Below are positions 43,023 to 52,320 of a stretch of 64,000 nucleotides of DNA, one piece after another. How positions within the stretch are numbered: the stretch's first letter is position 1; each line of letters begins with the position of its first letter. A program made the translations under genes and the position numbers. Source of the stretch: Rhodococcus globerulus NBRC 14531 (lineage in GTDB: Bacteria > Actinomycetota > Actinomycetes > Mycobacteriales > Mycobacteriaceae); the NCBI RefSeq assembly GCF_001894805.1, contig NZ_BCWX01000001.1, positions 930,001 to 994,000 on the forward strand, given 5' to 3'. The notes below the pieces were generated by a model that searched no databases, was not told where the DNA came from, and worked only from the letters and a program-made list of their open reading frames with translations.

Positions 43023-44683
43023 CTGCCACGATCAGCCCGGTCGACGTTCACCAAGGTACCCAGTTCACCGGTACATCACGGTTGGTTCGGCTTGCCTTGC
43101 GACGCGATCGAATTCAGCTCCCGGTCTGGCTGATTTCGCTGACCGTGTTTCTGATTTTTGTCGCTGCCAGCGTGGGTGGACTGTACAGCACTCCGGAGGA
43201 ATTGCGTTCCGTTGCAGTCGGATCCGCAGTCTCACCCGTGGCGTTGGCCACCAACGGCATCGTGTCGGGATACTCCGAGGGTGCGATTGTTGCCAGCCAG
43301 GGCGTTCTGGTGTTTGCGTTGGCAGCGGCATTGATGAGCACGCTGGCGGTGGTGCGCCACACTCGGCAGAACGAGGAGACCGGGCGCGCCGAGATGATCG
43401 GTGCGGCGGTTGTCGGTAGGCGTGCGCTACTGACGTCGGCACTTGTTGTCACGATCGGTGCGAATATCGTTCTGGCTCTTGCCAGTGCAATCGGTCTGGT
43501 GGCCATCGGGCTTCCGGCGGACGGCTCGCTGGCGCTGGGAGCGGCGATCGGCGGCACCGGTATCGCGTTTGCCGGCGTTGCGGCTGTTGCGGCTCAAATC
43601 ACGGACGGTGCCCGCACGGCCAACGGTATCGCGGGCGCGGCCATCGGAATTGCGTTCATGCTACGGGCGATCGGCGACGTCGACAGCACCGTTGTCGACG
43701 ACGGTACCCGCGTGGTCAGTGGGTGGATGTCGTGGCTCTCGCCGATCGGGTGGGCGCAGCAGATACGACCGTACGACGACAACGCCTGGTGGATACTGCT
43801 GCTGCTCTTCGGTTTTGCCGTAGTTCACATCGGGATTGCCTTTGTGCTCATCGGTCATCGTGACCAGGGAGCGGGACTGGTCCAGCCGAGGCCGGGGCCA
43901 CCGGTTGCGGCGCGCTGGTTGCCGTCGGCGTGGGGTCTGGCGTGGCGCATGCAGAGAGTGACGATGTTCTGGTGGCTATTCTCGGTAGTCATTCTCGGAT
44001 TCTCGTACGGGGCAGTCGGAAACGAGATCGACCAGTTGGTGGGTTCGTCGCAGCAGACTGCTGACCTTTTCGAGCAGCTCGGTGGGGGATCAGCCGCATT
44101 GGTCGATTCCTACCTGGCGACCGCGTTGGGTTTTCTGTCGATAGTCATTGCGGCATATGCGGTTCAGAGCATTCTCCGCATGCATGGCGAAGAATCCTCG
44201 GGAAGGTTGGAACCGCTGTTGTCCACGGCACTTCCGCGCTGGAAGTGGATGCTTTCGCACGTAAGCACCGTTGTCGGCGGGGTGGTGCTCGCGCACATTC
44301 TTGCGGGTGTGTTCACCGGGTTCGCGTTCGGTCTGGTTACCGACGATATCGCGGGCAACACTGTGCGGATGGCAGGCGCGGCGCTGGCCTATCTGCCGGC
44401 AGTGCTGGTCGTTCTTGCAGTCGTGGCTTTGGTTTTCGGACTGTTTCCGGCGATTGCGTCGTCGCTGTCCTGGGGTATTTTTGCGGCCTGCATCGTTCTC
44501 GGGCAATTCGGCGTGCTGTTCAAGCTTCCCCAAGTAGTCCTGGACCTTTCACCGTTCACTCACGTTCCCACCGCACCCGCCGAAGCCGTGACCGCTTTGC
44601 CGCTGGTTGTGTTGACCGCTCTGGCACTAGCTCTCGGTGCGTCGGCGATTGCTGCGTTTGCACGCCGAGACATCCGAATGTAG
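43019..44683 (+). CDS. ABC-2 type exporter permease, two fused six-helix halves
   Basis: A 554-residue membrane protein with about twelve helices, i.e. two permease halves in one chain. The N-half starts [20 protein letters not shown] near residue 21; the C-half restarts near residue 305 ([20 protein letters not shown]). [22 protein letters not shown] near 390 is the usual cytosolic amphipathic segment. Related tandem permeases export polyketide antibiotics in Streptomyces; the substrate here is unknown. Coupled to the ATPase gene and controlled by the GbsR-type regulator by inference. Confidence 0.88.
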   Translation: MTATISPVDVHQGTQFTGTSRLVRLALRRDRIQLPVWLISLTVFLIFVAASVGGLYSTPEELRSVAVGSAVSPVALATNGIVSGYSEGAIVASQGVLVFALAAALMSTLAVVRHTRQNEETGRAEMIGAAVVGRRALLTSALVVTIGANIVLALASAIGLVAIGLPADGSLALGAAIGGTGIAFAGVAAVAAQITDGARTANGIAGAAIGIAFMLRAIGDVDSTVVDDGTRVVSGWMSWLSPIGWAQQIRPYDDNAWWILLLLFGFAVVHIGIAFVLIGHRDQGAGLVQPRPGPPVAARWLPSAWGLAWRMQRVTMFWWLFSVVILGFSYGAVGNEIDQLVGSSQQTADLFEQLGGGSAALVDSYLATALGFLSIVIAAYAVQSILRMHGEESSGRLEPLLSTALPRWKWMLSHVSTVVGGVVLAHILAGVFTGFAFGLVTDDIAGNTVRMAGAALAYLPAVLVVLAVVALVFGLFPAIASSLSWGIFAACIVLGQFGVLFKLPQVVLDLSPFTHVPTAPAEAVTALPLVVLTALALALGASAIAAFARRDIRM

Positions 44684-44691
44684 CGGCTCGG

Positions 44692-45162
44692 TCACGATGT
44701 CGGTCGACAGTGGAGATACGCGTCTGTGACAACCTGGAACATGCGATTACCCTGCGCATCAACCAATTCGGCGGTTGTAGTCACCAGTCCACGCGAGCGC
44801 TTGTCGAGTACTACGTCGTCAACGGTGAGCGTGCCGCTCAAGGTGTCGCCGGGACGGAGTGGGCGCAGGAACTGTACGTCGCGCATGGACTTGCCGGCAA
44901 TGACGTTCCATCGGTCGTAAATGCTTGCGACCACAAGTTTCTGACAAATTGCCAAAGTGTGTACTCCGCTGCCGATCAAGCCGCCGAACACGCCGGATTC
45001 GGCGGCCTCTTTGTCGGTGTGGAACCACTGAGGGTCCCATTGCGTCGCAAAGTCGACAATTTCCTGCTCCGAGACCGTGTATGAACTCAACTCCATGATC
45101 TGGCCGATCCGAAGATCTTCGGCGTAGACCGAGCGATGGTGAAGGGCGGCAGAATCGTTCAT
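44692..45162 (-). CDS. MaoC/hotdog-fold dehydratase family protein
   Basis: Start chosen at ATG 45162, behind CAGGAGATCC; the frame extends 14 codons further. The 156-residue single hotdog protein has the hydratase-2 pattern VSEQEIVDFATQWDPQWFHT near residues 33-52, with Asp and His where R-specific enoyl-CoA hydratases have them, followed by SGVFGGLIGSGVHTLAI. RPGDTLSGTLTVDDV is the later conserved strand. It would hydrate enoyl-CoA or act as a related thioester enzyme. It converges with the ABC permease. Confidence 0.82.
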   Translation of the reverse strand: MNDSAALHHRSVYAEDLRIGQIMELSSYTVSEQEIVDFATQWDPQWFHTDKEAAESGVFGGLIGSGVHTLAICQKLVVASIYDRWNVIAGKSMRDVQFLRPLRPGDTLSGTLTVDDVVLDKRSRGLVTTTAELVDAQGNRMFQVVTDAYLHCRPTS

Positions 45163-45235
45163 GTTCTTCTGGATCTCCTGCGGGTAGGCCTGTACTCGGA
45201 ACATACGCCACCTACCGAGCCACTAGAATCGGCAG

Positions 45236-45679
45236 ATGGTCAACGACAAGCACCTCGATCCAAACGCACTGGTAGGGGAGTGGAACTTCGAACGAAGGAT
45301 CGTCGACCGCCGTGCAGAAGTCACAAAACGCGTCACAGGAACAACCACCATCGAAGATGCCGGTGACGGCCGACTGCGCTGGTACGAAAGCGGGACATTG
45401 TTCGACGGCGACCTGGAGTTGCCGGTTTTCCGCACTCTGTTCATCGAGCAGCATGACGGCGAGTGGGCAGTCACCTTCGAGGACGGTCGAGAGTTTCACG
45501 ACTGGGCACCGGGAGACGACGTCGAGCATCTGTGCGGCGCAGATACATACCGGGGCCGCATCGACATCGATGTCGAGGAAGCCACAACTGATTCGCAGGC
45601 TGCGTGGTCGGTCGAGTGGACGGTGACCGGGCCGAGCAAGGACTACACGATGACGACGCACCTCGCGAGATCGTCGTAA
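45236..45679 (+). CDS. DUF6314 family protein
   Basis: A 147-residue beta-rich protein. Conserved DUF6314 features: LVGEWNFERRIVDRRAEVTK at residues 12-31, a TTIEDAGDGRLRWYESGTL strand pair, and a late AWSVEWTVTGPSKDYTMTTH segment. It looks like a small calycin-type barrel. Function unknown. GTG/ATG choice is clear from the N-terminal MVNDKHLDPN. It is divergent from the MaoC gene, sharing a 73-base gap. Confidence 0.75.
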   Translation: MVNDKHLDPNALVGEWNFERRIVDRRAEVTKRVTGTTTIEDAGDGRLRWYESGTLFDGDLELPVFRTLFIEQHDGEWAVTFEDGREFHDWAPGDDVEHLCGADTYRGRIDIDVEEATTDSQAAWSVEWTVTGPSKDYTMTTHLARSS

Positions 45680-45720
45680 ATGACGCGCGACGCACGCATG
45701 GCGGCTGTAGATTCCGGGTC

Positions 45721-45930
45721 ATGACTGAACCGGTGAAAGGCCCAGCGTCATATTTTCCGTCGATCGAGAAGAAATACGGACGACCGATCAGCGAGTGGCA
45801 GGAGCTGATTCGCAGTTCCGACCTGACAAAGCACATGGAACTGGTCACCTGGCTGAAGTCCGAGCACGGGCTGGGGCACGGACATGCCAATGCTCTAGTG
45901 GCGCATACCCTGAAGGAAGATGCCGGCTAG
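45721..45930 (+). CDS. DUF4287 domain protein (69 residues)
   Basis: ATG 45721 gives 69 residues; the longer frame upstream overlaps the DUF6314 gene in another frame. The DUF4287 pattern is complete: SYFPSIEKKYGRPISEWQEL near residues 10-29, HMELVTWLKSEHGLGHGHAN near 38-57, and LVAHTLKEDAG at the end. Such proteins are short helical units of unknown role, often found as one domain of DUF5655 fusions. It converges with mftM. Confidence 0.8.
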   Translation: MTEPVKGPASYFPSIEKKYGRPISEWQELIRSSDLTKHMELVTWLKSEHGLGHGHANALVAHTLKEDAG

Positions 45931-45933
45931 CAC

Positions 45934-46758
45934 TTACCGCGCATCGAGTATCAGCCATCCACCGTGATGTTCGAACACCTCGAACGCCGCGCCGGTTTTC
46001 TCGCCAACGGCGCGCAGTGATTCGAGGTCGAAGGTCCGGATGTGCCCGTGGCATGCAGTTGCCTCGTCCTCGAACGGGACGGCGATGACAACACGCTCTC
46101 GGGCGATCCGCAGGGCCTGCGCGATCACCTTCTCTCCCACGGCATTGTCGACATGTTCGAGCAGATGAATTGCCGTGACGGTATCCGCACTCTTGTCGGG
46201 TGTTGGTACCTCACCGGCGTCGCAGATCAGTGTGTTGATCGTGATACCCAGTTCTGGGGCAACCGCGTCGAGCAGGATCATGGTTCCGGGCAGGATATCC
46301 GTCGCAGTGACGTCCATTCCGGCGCCGGCGAGGCGCAACGGCAGGAATCCGAAACACGACCCGAGGTCGAGGACGGAGCCGCGCACGAGTTCGTGTGCTT
46401 TCTCGTGGATGGGCGCAAAATCGGCGCTGCCGTCCAGGAGTTCGCGCAGTGAGTTCCGGTAGTAGGTGGTCCATGATTCGAGGGCTCCGTCGACGGTGGA
46501 GCGAACCAGTCCCACCATCGTGAGTTCGAATTCGTCCTGCCCGAAGTCGGCGTCCTGGATCGAGGCGGTCACGCCCGCGACGAGCCGTTCGCTGAGGTCG
46601 TCCTCAGTCAGGGAATGCCGCACCAGAAGTGTGCCGTCACTGCGATCGAGAGTGAGGGGACCTGACGCCACCCGCTCGACCGTGACGTGGCCGAACGACC
46701 ATCGCCCGGGCGCCGAGGGCGCAAGTGAATCCATGACCGGTGCGGCGGGTGCTGACAT
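45934..46758 (-). CDS. mftM: Mycofactocin oligosaccharide methyltransferase
   Basis: A 274-residue class I SAM-dependent methyltransferase. Motif I is VLDLGSCFGFLPLRLAGAGM near residues 127-146, the acidic loop TATDILPG follows, and a post-motif AIHLLEHVDNAVGEKVI lies near 195. MftM methylates the second glucose of the mycofactocin oligoglucoside in mycobacteria. The position directly next to mftR, on the same strand, makes the assignment firm; methyltransferases of other function cannot be excluded by motif alone. It lies 12 bases after mftR. Confidence 0.83.
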   Translation of the reverse strand: MSAPAAPVMDSLAPSAPGRWSFGHVTVERVASGPLTLDRSDGTLLVRHSLTEDDLSERLVAGVTASIQDADFGQDEFELTMVGLVRSTVDGALESWTTYYRNSLRELLDGSADFAPIHEKAHELVRGSVLDLGSCFGFLPLRLAGAGMDVTATDILPGTMILLDAVAPELGITINTLICDAGEVPTPDKSADTVTAIHLLEHVDNAVGEKVIAQALRIARERVVIAVPFEDEATACHGHIRTFDLESLRAVGEKTGAAFEVFEHHGGWLILDAR

Positions 46759-46770
46759 GGTGGGCCTTCC

Positions 46771-47370
46771 TCAGATGCTGATACCGGTGCGCAAGGACTG
46801 CGTTCCGGTTCGCAGAAGTTCGGGTAGTTCCAGTGCGTCGTCGGTGAGCCACTGTTCGTAGGCGGCCATCGCGACACCGAGCAGAAGGTAGCCCACAGTC
46901 CGCGGACCGTGATCGGTCGGTTCGAGGTTCATTCGCTTGGCAGCGTACTCGGCGACAACCTGGCGCCAGCCTTCGTACATCACCACCGAGTATGCCTGAA
47001 GCGTGGGCACGGTGAGGATGAGTTCCATCCGGTTACGGTGCACAGCAGTCTCTTCCGGGGGAAACGTGTTGAACGTCAGTAGTGCGGATTCGAGGGCGTC
47101 GACAAGCGGCATGTCCTCGGGCAGCGAATTGAAGTGTTCACGCATCTGAGCCAGATGACCGTCGAAGTCGCCCCATGGCACAGCGTTCTTGGACGGAAAG
47201 TAGCGGAAGAACGTCCGGCGAGCGATTCCGGCAGCGTCGGCGATCTGATCGACACTGACCTCGTTGAAGCCGAGCGTGGAAAAGAGTTCGATGCCGACCG
47301 TACTGATCCCCTCCCTGGTAGTGGAGGGGCGACGACCTATCCGAGCGGACGGGTTTTTGCGGCTTCGCAT
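46771..47370 (-). CDS. mftR: Mycofactocin system TetR-family regulator
   Basis: A 199-residue TetR repressor. The DNA-binding part reads GFNEVSVDQIADAAGIARRT then FFRYFPSKNAVPWGDFDGHL near residues 34-72, the characteristic MftR sequence. The C-terminal half is a ligand domain; MftR of M. smegmatis responds to long-chain acyl-CoA. It is divergent from mftA across a 103-base gap that must hold both promoters. A short inverted repeat there (47420-47433) is a candidate operator. Confidence 0.9.
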   Translation of the reverse strand: MRSRKNPSARIGRRPSTTREGISTVGIELFSTLGFNEVSVDQIADAAGIARRTFFRYFPSKNAVPWGDFDGHLAQMREHFNSLPEDMPLVDALESALLTFNTFPPEETAVHRNRMELILTVPTLQAYSVVMYEGWRQVVAEYAAKRMNLEPTDHGPRTVGYLLLGVAMAAYEQWLTDDALELPELLRTGTQSLRTGISI

Positions 47371-47419
47371 ACTTTTTCTGCTCCCAGTCTGTCATTCTGC
47401 ACTCGATGCCATTACAGTG

Positions 47420-47433
47420 GTGAACCGAGTCAC
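47420..47433. promoter_or_regulatory. Inverted repeat in the mftR-mftA gap, candidate MftR site
   Basis: GTGA - ACCGAG - TCAC, arms of four bases, within TGGTGAACCGAGTCACAG, 40 bases before mftA. Arms are short, so this is only a candidate. Confidence 0.3.
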
Positions 47434-47473
47434 AGTGAAGTCCCACTCGTGACCACAGATTCAGGAGGAATCC

Positions 47474-47569
47474 ATGTCCGATCGTGACAATAAGGCACTC
47501 GACAACGACCTCATCGAAGAATCGCTGGTCGAAGAGGTTTCGATCGACGGCATGTGCGGCGTGTACTGA
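47474..47569 (+). CDS. mftA: Mycofactocin precursor peptide MftA
   Basis: ATG 47474, behind the strong site CAGGAGGAATCC, gives a 31-residue peptide that ends IDGMCGVY, the conserved C-terminus of MftA. The last Val-Tyr pair is the part modified: MftC decarboxylates and crosslinks it, and MftE then releases AHDP, the core of mycofactocin. The acidic leader (DNDLIEESLVEEVS) is the part held by MftB. It is too short for standard ORF cutoffs. Confidence 0.97.
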   Translation: MSDRDNKALDNDLIEESLVEEVSIDGMCGVY

Positions 47570-47571
47570 CC

Positions 47572-47841
47572 GTGCCTGCTTTGAATCTCGATGCGGGGTG
47601 GAAACTCCACCCGCAGGTAGCGCTTCGCCCCGAACCTTTCGGGGCGTTGCTCTACCACTTCGGAACGCGCAAGCTCTCGTTCCTGAAGAACACGACCATC
47701 GTTGCGGTGGTCAAGGCGTTGCCAGACCATCCTGATGTCCGGTCCGCACTGCGTGCGCAAGGCATCGAAGATGACGCGGCTCCCCAATATGCCCGCGCGC
47801 TGAGCACTCTCGCCGACTCGCACATGATTGTGCCTGTCTGA
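47572..47841 (+). CDS. mftB: Mycofactocin peptide chaperone MftB
   Basis: GTG 47572, three bases after the mftA stop, gives 89 residues; the frame extends six codons upstream into mftA. MftB is a PqqD-like recognition element: LDAGWKLHPQVALRPEPFGA near residues 6-25, LLYHFGTRKLSFLKN near 26-40, then a helical C-terminal half. It binds the MftA leader and presents it to the radical SAM enzyme MftC, whose gene follows after 75 bases. Confidence 0.93.
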   Translation: MPALNLDAGWKLHPQVALRPEPFGALLYHFGTRKLSFLKNTTIVAVVKALPDHPDVRSALRAQGIEDDAAPQYARALSTLADSHMIVPV

Positions 47842-47916
47842 GTCGCTCGCACGCTCCCACGTGCGGAACAGCCCTCTGCACGTTCGCCCGCTTCATTTCT
47901 TTGCGAGGACACAGCC

Positions 47917-49131
47917 ATGACCTCAGTTCTTGAACATCCCTCCACGCCGGCACCGGTGGGTCGCCTCGTCGATCAGTTCGAACTCGGACTCGACGCCCCC
48001 ATCTGCCTGACGTGGGAACTCACCTACGCCTGCAACCTGTCCTGCGTGCACTGCCTGTCGTCGTCAGGTCGCCGCGACCCCAACGAGCTGAGCACCGAGC
48101 AGTGCAAGGCCATCATCGACGAGCTGCAGCGTATGCAGGTTTTCTACGTCAACATCGGTGGCGGCGAGCCGACAGTGCGCTCCGATTTCTGGGAGCTCGT
48201 CGACTACGCGACGGACCACCAGGTCGGCGTGAAGTTCTCCACCAACGGCGTGAAGATCGACAAGAAGGTTGCTGCGCGGCTTGCGGCGAGTGACTACGTC
48301 GACGTGCAGATTTCCATCGACGGTGCCACAGCTGAGGTCAATGATGCTGTGCGCGGGCCTGGTTCGTTCGCGATGGCCGAGCGTGCGCTTGCCAACCTGA
48401 AGGAAGCCGGCTTCAAGGACGCCAAGATCTCCGTAGTCGTCACGCGGCACAACGTCAGCCAGCTCGACGAGTTCAAGGCTCTCGCGGACAAGTACGACGC
48501 GACCCTGCGCATCACTCGCCTGCGTCCTTCTGGCCGCGGCGCCGACGTGTGGGATGATCTGCATCCGCGTCCCGAGCAGCAGCGTGAGCTCTACAACTGG
48601 CTGGTCGCCAACGGTGAGGGCGTCCTGACGGGCGACTCCTTCTTCCATCTCTCTGCGTTCGGCGATGCACTGCCCGGTTTGAACCTGTGCGGCGCGGGTC
48701 GAGTTGTGTGCCTGATCGACCCGGTCGGTGACGTCTACGCATGCCCGTTCGCGATTCACGATCAGTTCCTCGCCGGCAACATCGTGAAAGACGGTGGCTT
48801 CCAGCATGTCTGGCAGCACTCGGACCTGTTCCAGGAACTGCGTTCGCCGCAGACCGGTGGCGCGTGCAGCAAGTGCAACCACTACGACTCCTGCCGCGGC
48901 GGCTGCATGGCAGCCAAGTTCTTCACCGGCCTGCCGATGGACGGACCCGATCCCGAATGCGTCATCGGAAACGGTGAAATGGCGTTGGCCGGCGCGGGAG
49001 AGATCCCCAAGTCCAGCGTCGACCACTCACGATCCGGTCAACGTAAGACCCCGCGCGCATCGGTGCCCTTGACACTGATGATGCGTCCCCCCGCCAAGAT
49101 TTGTGACGAAAACCCGCTAGCGGGAATGTAA
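47917..49131 (+). CDS. mftC: Mycofactocin radical SAM maturase MftC
   Basis: A 404-residue radical SAM-SPASM enzyme. The SAM cluster ligands are C39, C43 and C46 in TYACNLSCVHCLSSSG; IGGGEPTVRSDFWEL near residue 79 is the GGEP motif. The SPASM region has spaced cysteines (NLCGAGRVVCLIDPVGDVYA, YACPFAIHD, GACSKCNHYDSCRGGC). It performs oxidative decarboxylation of the MftA C-terminal tyrosine and then forms the Val-Tyr crosslink. A 30-residue Pro/Arg-rich tail after the last cysteine region is typical. Confidence 0.97.
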   Translation: MTSVLEHPSTPAPVGRLVDQFELGLDAPICLTWELTYACNLSCVHCLSSSGRRDPNELSTEQCKAIIDELQRMQVFYVNIGGGEPTVRSDFWELVDYATDHQVGVKFSTNGVKIDKKVAARLAASDYVDVQISIDGATAEVNDAVRGPGSFAMAERALANLKEAGFKDAKISVVVTRHNVSQLDEFKALADKYDATLRITRLRPSGRGADVWDDLHPRPEQQRELYNWLVANGEGVLTGDSFFHLSAFGDALPGLNLCGAGRVVCLIDPVGDVYACPFAIHDQFLAGNIVKDGGFQHVWQHSDLFQELRSPQTGGACSKCNHYDSCRGGCMAAKFFTGLPMDGPDPECVIGNGEMALAGAGEIPKSSVDHSRSGQRKTPRASVPLTLMMRPPAKICDENPLAGM

Positions 49132-49171
49132 GTAGCTTTCCGGGCTACTTGCGATACGAGAGGTTTGATTG

Positions 49172-50350
49172 ATGGCAAAGAACGCATTCTTCGAGACCGT
49201 CGCTGAAGCACAGCGACGTGCGCAGAAGAGGCTGCCCAAGTCCGTGTATGCGGCGCTGGTGGCCGGATCCGAAAAGGGTCTGACCGTCGACGACAATGTC
49301 GCGGCATACAGCGAACTGGGTTTCGCTCCGCATGCGGCCGGATTGCCGAACGAGCGGAACATGGCCACCACCATTATGGGGCAGGACATTTCGCTTCCGG
49401 TGATGATCTCGCCGACCGGTGTGCAGGCAGTGCACCCCGACGGTGAGGTGGCGGTTGCACGGGCCGCTGCGGCGCGGGGAACGGCCATCGGTCTGAGTTC
49501 TTTTGCCAGCAAGTCCATCGAAGAGGTCGCTGCGGCCAACCCGCAGGTGTTCTTCCAGATGTACTGGGTCGGTAGCCGCGACGTGCTCCTACAGCGTATG
49601 GAGCGCGCTCGCGCTGCCGGCGCCAAGGGCCTGATCATCACCACCGACTGGTCCTTCTCGTACGGCCGCGACTGGGGCAGCCCGGCCATCCCCGAGAAGA
49701 TGGACCTCAAGGCGATGTTCCAGTTCGCGCCCGAAGGCATCATGCGCCCGAAATGGTTGTTGGAGTACGCCAAGACCGGCAAGATCCCGGACCTGACAAC
49801 ACCCAACCTTGCGGCTCCCGGTCAGCCGGCACCGACGTTCTTCGGCGCGTACGGCGAATGGATGCAGACTCCGCTCCCGACGTGGGAAGACATCGCCTGG
49901 CTGCGTGAGCAGTGGGGTGGCCCGTTCATGCTCAAGGGCATCATGCGTATCGACGACGCCAAGCGTGCAGTCGACGCCGGTGTCTCCGCGATCTCCGTCT
50001 CCAACCACGGTGGCAACAACCTCGACGGCACCCCGGCGCCGATCCGTGTGCTTCCGGGTATCGCCGAAGCTGTGGGCGATCAGGTGGAAGTTGTTCTCGA
50101 CGGCGGCATCCGACGCGGCGGCGACGTCGTCAAGGCTCTTGCGCTCGGCGCCAAGGCAGTCATGCTCGGCCGCGCGTACCTGTGGGGCCTCTCGGCAAAC
50201 GGCCAGGCCGGTGTCGAGAACGTACTCGACCTCATGCGTATGGGCATCGACTCGGGCCTCATGGGTCTCGGCCATTCGTCCATCACCGAGCTCAGCAAGG
50301 ATGACCTGGTCATTCCGGAAGGCTTCACCCGCACGCTGGGCGCGAGCTGA
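49172..50350 (+). CDS. mftD: Pre-mycofactocin synthase MftD (LldD-like FMN enzyme)
   Basis: ATG 49172 (a TTG one codon earlier is less likely) gives 392 residues. It belongs to the FMN-dependent alpha-hydroxy acid dehydrogenase family: LPVMISPTGVQAVHPDGEVA near residues 72-91, QMYWVGSRD near 128, ISVSNHGGNNLDGTPAPI near 272-289 with catalytic His, and VVLDGGIRRGGDVVKALALG near 308. MftD deaminates AHDP to give pre-mycofactocin, the redox-active alpha-keto amide. It follows mftC by 40 bases and precedes the first OYE gene by 26. Confidence 0.96.
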   Translation: MAKNAFFETVAEAQRRAQKRLPKSVYAALVAGSEKGLTVDDNVAAYSELGFAPHAAGLPNERNMATTIMGQDISLPVMISPTGVQAVHPDGEVAVARAAAARGTAIGLSSFASKSIEEVAAANPQVFFQMYWVGSRDVLLQRMERARAAGAKGLIITTDWSFSYGRDWGSPAIPEKMDLKAMFQFAPEGIMRPKWLLEYAKTGKIPDLTTPNLAAPGQPAPTFFGAYGEWMQTPLPTWEDIAWLREQWGGPFMLKGIMRIDDAKRAVDAGVSAISVSNHGGNNLDGTPAPIRVLPGIAEAVGDQVEVVLDGGIRRGGDVVKALALGAKAVMLGRAYLWGLSANGQAGVENVLDLMRMGIDSGLMGLGHSSITELSKDDLVIPEGFTRTLGAS

Positions 50351-50376
50351 ACCTCTGGCTCTGATCGAGCTGTGAG

Positions 50377-52320
50377 TTGAGCCTTCACGAACACACAACC
50401 CTGGCCGGACACCTTGTCCGGTCCAGGGTTGTTTTCGGTCCGCACGAGACCAATCTTGCTGTGGGAAGAGTTTTCTCGGATCGGCACCGCGCGTACTACC
50501 AGCGCCGCGCCGAGGGCGGAGCCGGGATCGTAGTCACCGAAACGGCGTCGGTTCTGGAGAACGACTGGCCATACGAGCGTGCGCCGCTGGCATCTCGGTG
50601 TGGGCCGGGTTGGCGAGCGATCTCATCGGCATGCGCGCCGCACGGCACCCTGGTCCTCGCGAGCCTGGGGCACACCGGGATTCAGGGATCGAGCGCCTAC
50701 TCGCAGTCGGTTCTGTGGGGGCCGTCGAGGGTCGCTGATCCGGTGACACGCGAGTTGCCGATGATGATGGAACAGAACGACATCGATGCTGTGGTCGAGG
50801 GTTTCCGTACCTCGGCAGCGCTTGCCGTGGACTCGGGGATGGACGGGATCGAGATAGATGCCGGCCCGCGAAGCATTCTGCGGCAGTTCCTTTCGGGGTT
50901 GACCAATACGCGCGCGGACAGGTACGGACGTGATCGGCTGAGGCTGCTGCGGGAAGTCCTGCACGCAGTTCGCGGCTCTGTCGGTGCGAACCGTGTGGTT
51001 TCCCTGCGGTTGTCGTGCGACGAGCAGGCGCCATGGGCGGGTGTCACGCCGGAGCTCGCGGTCGGGTATGCCAGTGAGCTGGAGCGGTATCTCGATCTGC
51101 TGGTTGTGGTGCGCGGCGGTCTCTACTCGACCGCGGGGTATCGCCCGGACTTTCACGCAGAACCGAACTTCAATCGTGAACTGTGCCGAACCGTCAAGGC
51201 CGCAGTTTCGATTCCGGTTGTGTTGCAGGGGAGCGTCGTCGACATCGCGGACGCCCATGACGTGCTCGAGCATGTGGATTTTGTGGAAATGACCCGAGCG
51301 CAGATCGCCGACCCGGATCTGGTGGTGAAGTCAGCCCGCGGAGATCAGCCACGTCCGTGCGTTCTGTGCAATCAAACGTGCCTTGTGCGCGATCCGCGTA
51401 ATCCGGTGGTGACGTGCGTCGGAAATCCGAGTGCAGGATTCGAGACGATCGATCCTGATGAGCGCGAGCAGGATTCGATTACCGGCCCGGTGCTTGTGGT
51501 CGGGGGCGGACCTGCGGGATTGGAAGCTGCACGAATCCTGGCCGGGCGCGGCGCTGCCGTCACCGTTGCCGAACAATCGTCACGGTTCGGCGGGATGATC
51601 CGAACCTTTGCGCAGGGGAAGGGGCGCAGTCGATTTTCCTTGCTTGCACAGTGGCTCGAAGACGAATGCCGTCGCAGCGGCGTCACCATGCTGACCGAGC
51701 ACACAGTCAGCCCACCGGAGATCGACGACGCACGAGGCCATGGAGGCGTGGTGATCGCGTCGGGCAGCATTTCCAGGCCGCCGACGTACTCCGTGGACAC
51801 ATCCGTGCTCTGGATGGACGCGGCGCAGGCGCAGAGGCTTGGCGGCGATTCGATCAAAGGCCCTGTTGTTCTTGTGGATCCGTTGGGTGGGCCGATAGGT
51901 GTTGCAGTTGCAGAGGAATTGGCACTGTGTGGACTCGAGGTCTCGATCGTCACACCTGACACAATCGTCGGTTCCCGGTTGGGAATGAGCGGCGACCTTG
52001 TCGGAGCGAACACCAGACTTCAGCAGGCTGGGGTGAACCGAGTGTGTTCCTCGCGGGTACGTGCGGTTGTCGACGGCTGCGTGCGTATCGAGAACGTCTA
52101 CACGGATGTCGCTGCAGGAATCCGGTGCGCGACCGTGATCGACTGCTCGCCTCGATTGCCTGACAGTTCCCTGCACTGTCCGGCAGGCGATTATTCGGTG
52201 TGGGCCGGCGTCGGCGACACGATTGCTCCGAGAACTGTTCTCGAATCCATCCACGAAGGGCGCCGCGCAGGGTTTACTACTGGAACAGGTTTCAATTCCG
52301 TGGAGAGGATCGATTCATGA
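50377..52320 (+). CDS. Mycofactocin system FadH/OYE family oxidoreductase 1
   Basis: TTG 50377 is the earliest possible start (a stop lies upstream) and gives 647 residues. The N-terminal OYE barrel has VVFGPHETNLAVGRVFSDRH near residues 20-39 and LRQFLSGLTNTRADRYGRDR near 170-189. The 4Fe-4S ligands are in CVLCNQTCLVRD and VTCVGNPSAGFE near 320-345. The C-terminal FAD/NADPH part has VLVVGGGPAGLEAARILAGR near 370. The order matches 2,4-dienoyl-CoA reductase. Because it is fixed beside mft genes, its substrate may be a mycofactocin intermediate or a dehydrogenase partner; this is inference. Confidence 0.88.
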   Translation: MSLHEHTTLAGHLVRSRVVFGPHETNLAVGRVFSDRHRAYYQRRAEGGAGIVVTETASVLENDWPYERAPLASRCGPGWRAISSACAPHGTLVLASLGHTGIQGSSAYSQSVLWGPSRVADPVTRELPMMMEQNDIDAVVEGFRTSAALAVDSGMDGIEIDAGPRSILRQFLSGLTNTRADRYGRDRLRLLREVLHAVRGSVGANRVVSLRLSCDEQAPWAGVTPELAVGYASELERYLDLLVVVRGGLYSTAGYRPDFHAEPNFNRELCRTVKAAVSIPVVLQGSVVDIADAHDVLEHVDFVEMTRAQIADPDLVVKSARGDQPRPCVLCNQTCLVRDPRNPVVTCVGNPSAGFETIDPDEREQDSITGPVLVVGGGPAGLEAARILAGRGAAVTVAEQSSRFGGMIRTFAQGKGRSRFSLLAQWLEDECRRSGVTMLTEHTVSPPEIDDARGHGGVVIASGSISRPPTYSVDTSVLWMDAAQAQRLGGDSIKGPVVLVDPLGGPIGVAVAEELALCGLEVSIVTPDTIVGSRLGMSGDLVGANTRLQQAGVNRVCSSRVRAVVDGCVRIENVYTDVAAGIRCATVIDCSPRLPDSSLHCPAGDYSVWAGVGDTIAPRTVLESIHEGRRAGFTTGTGFNSVERIDS

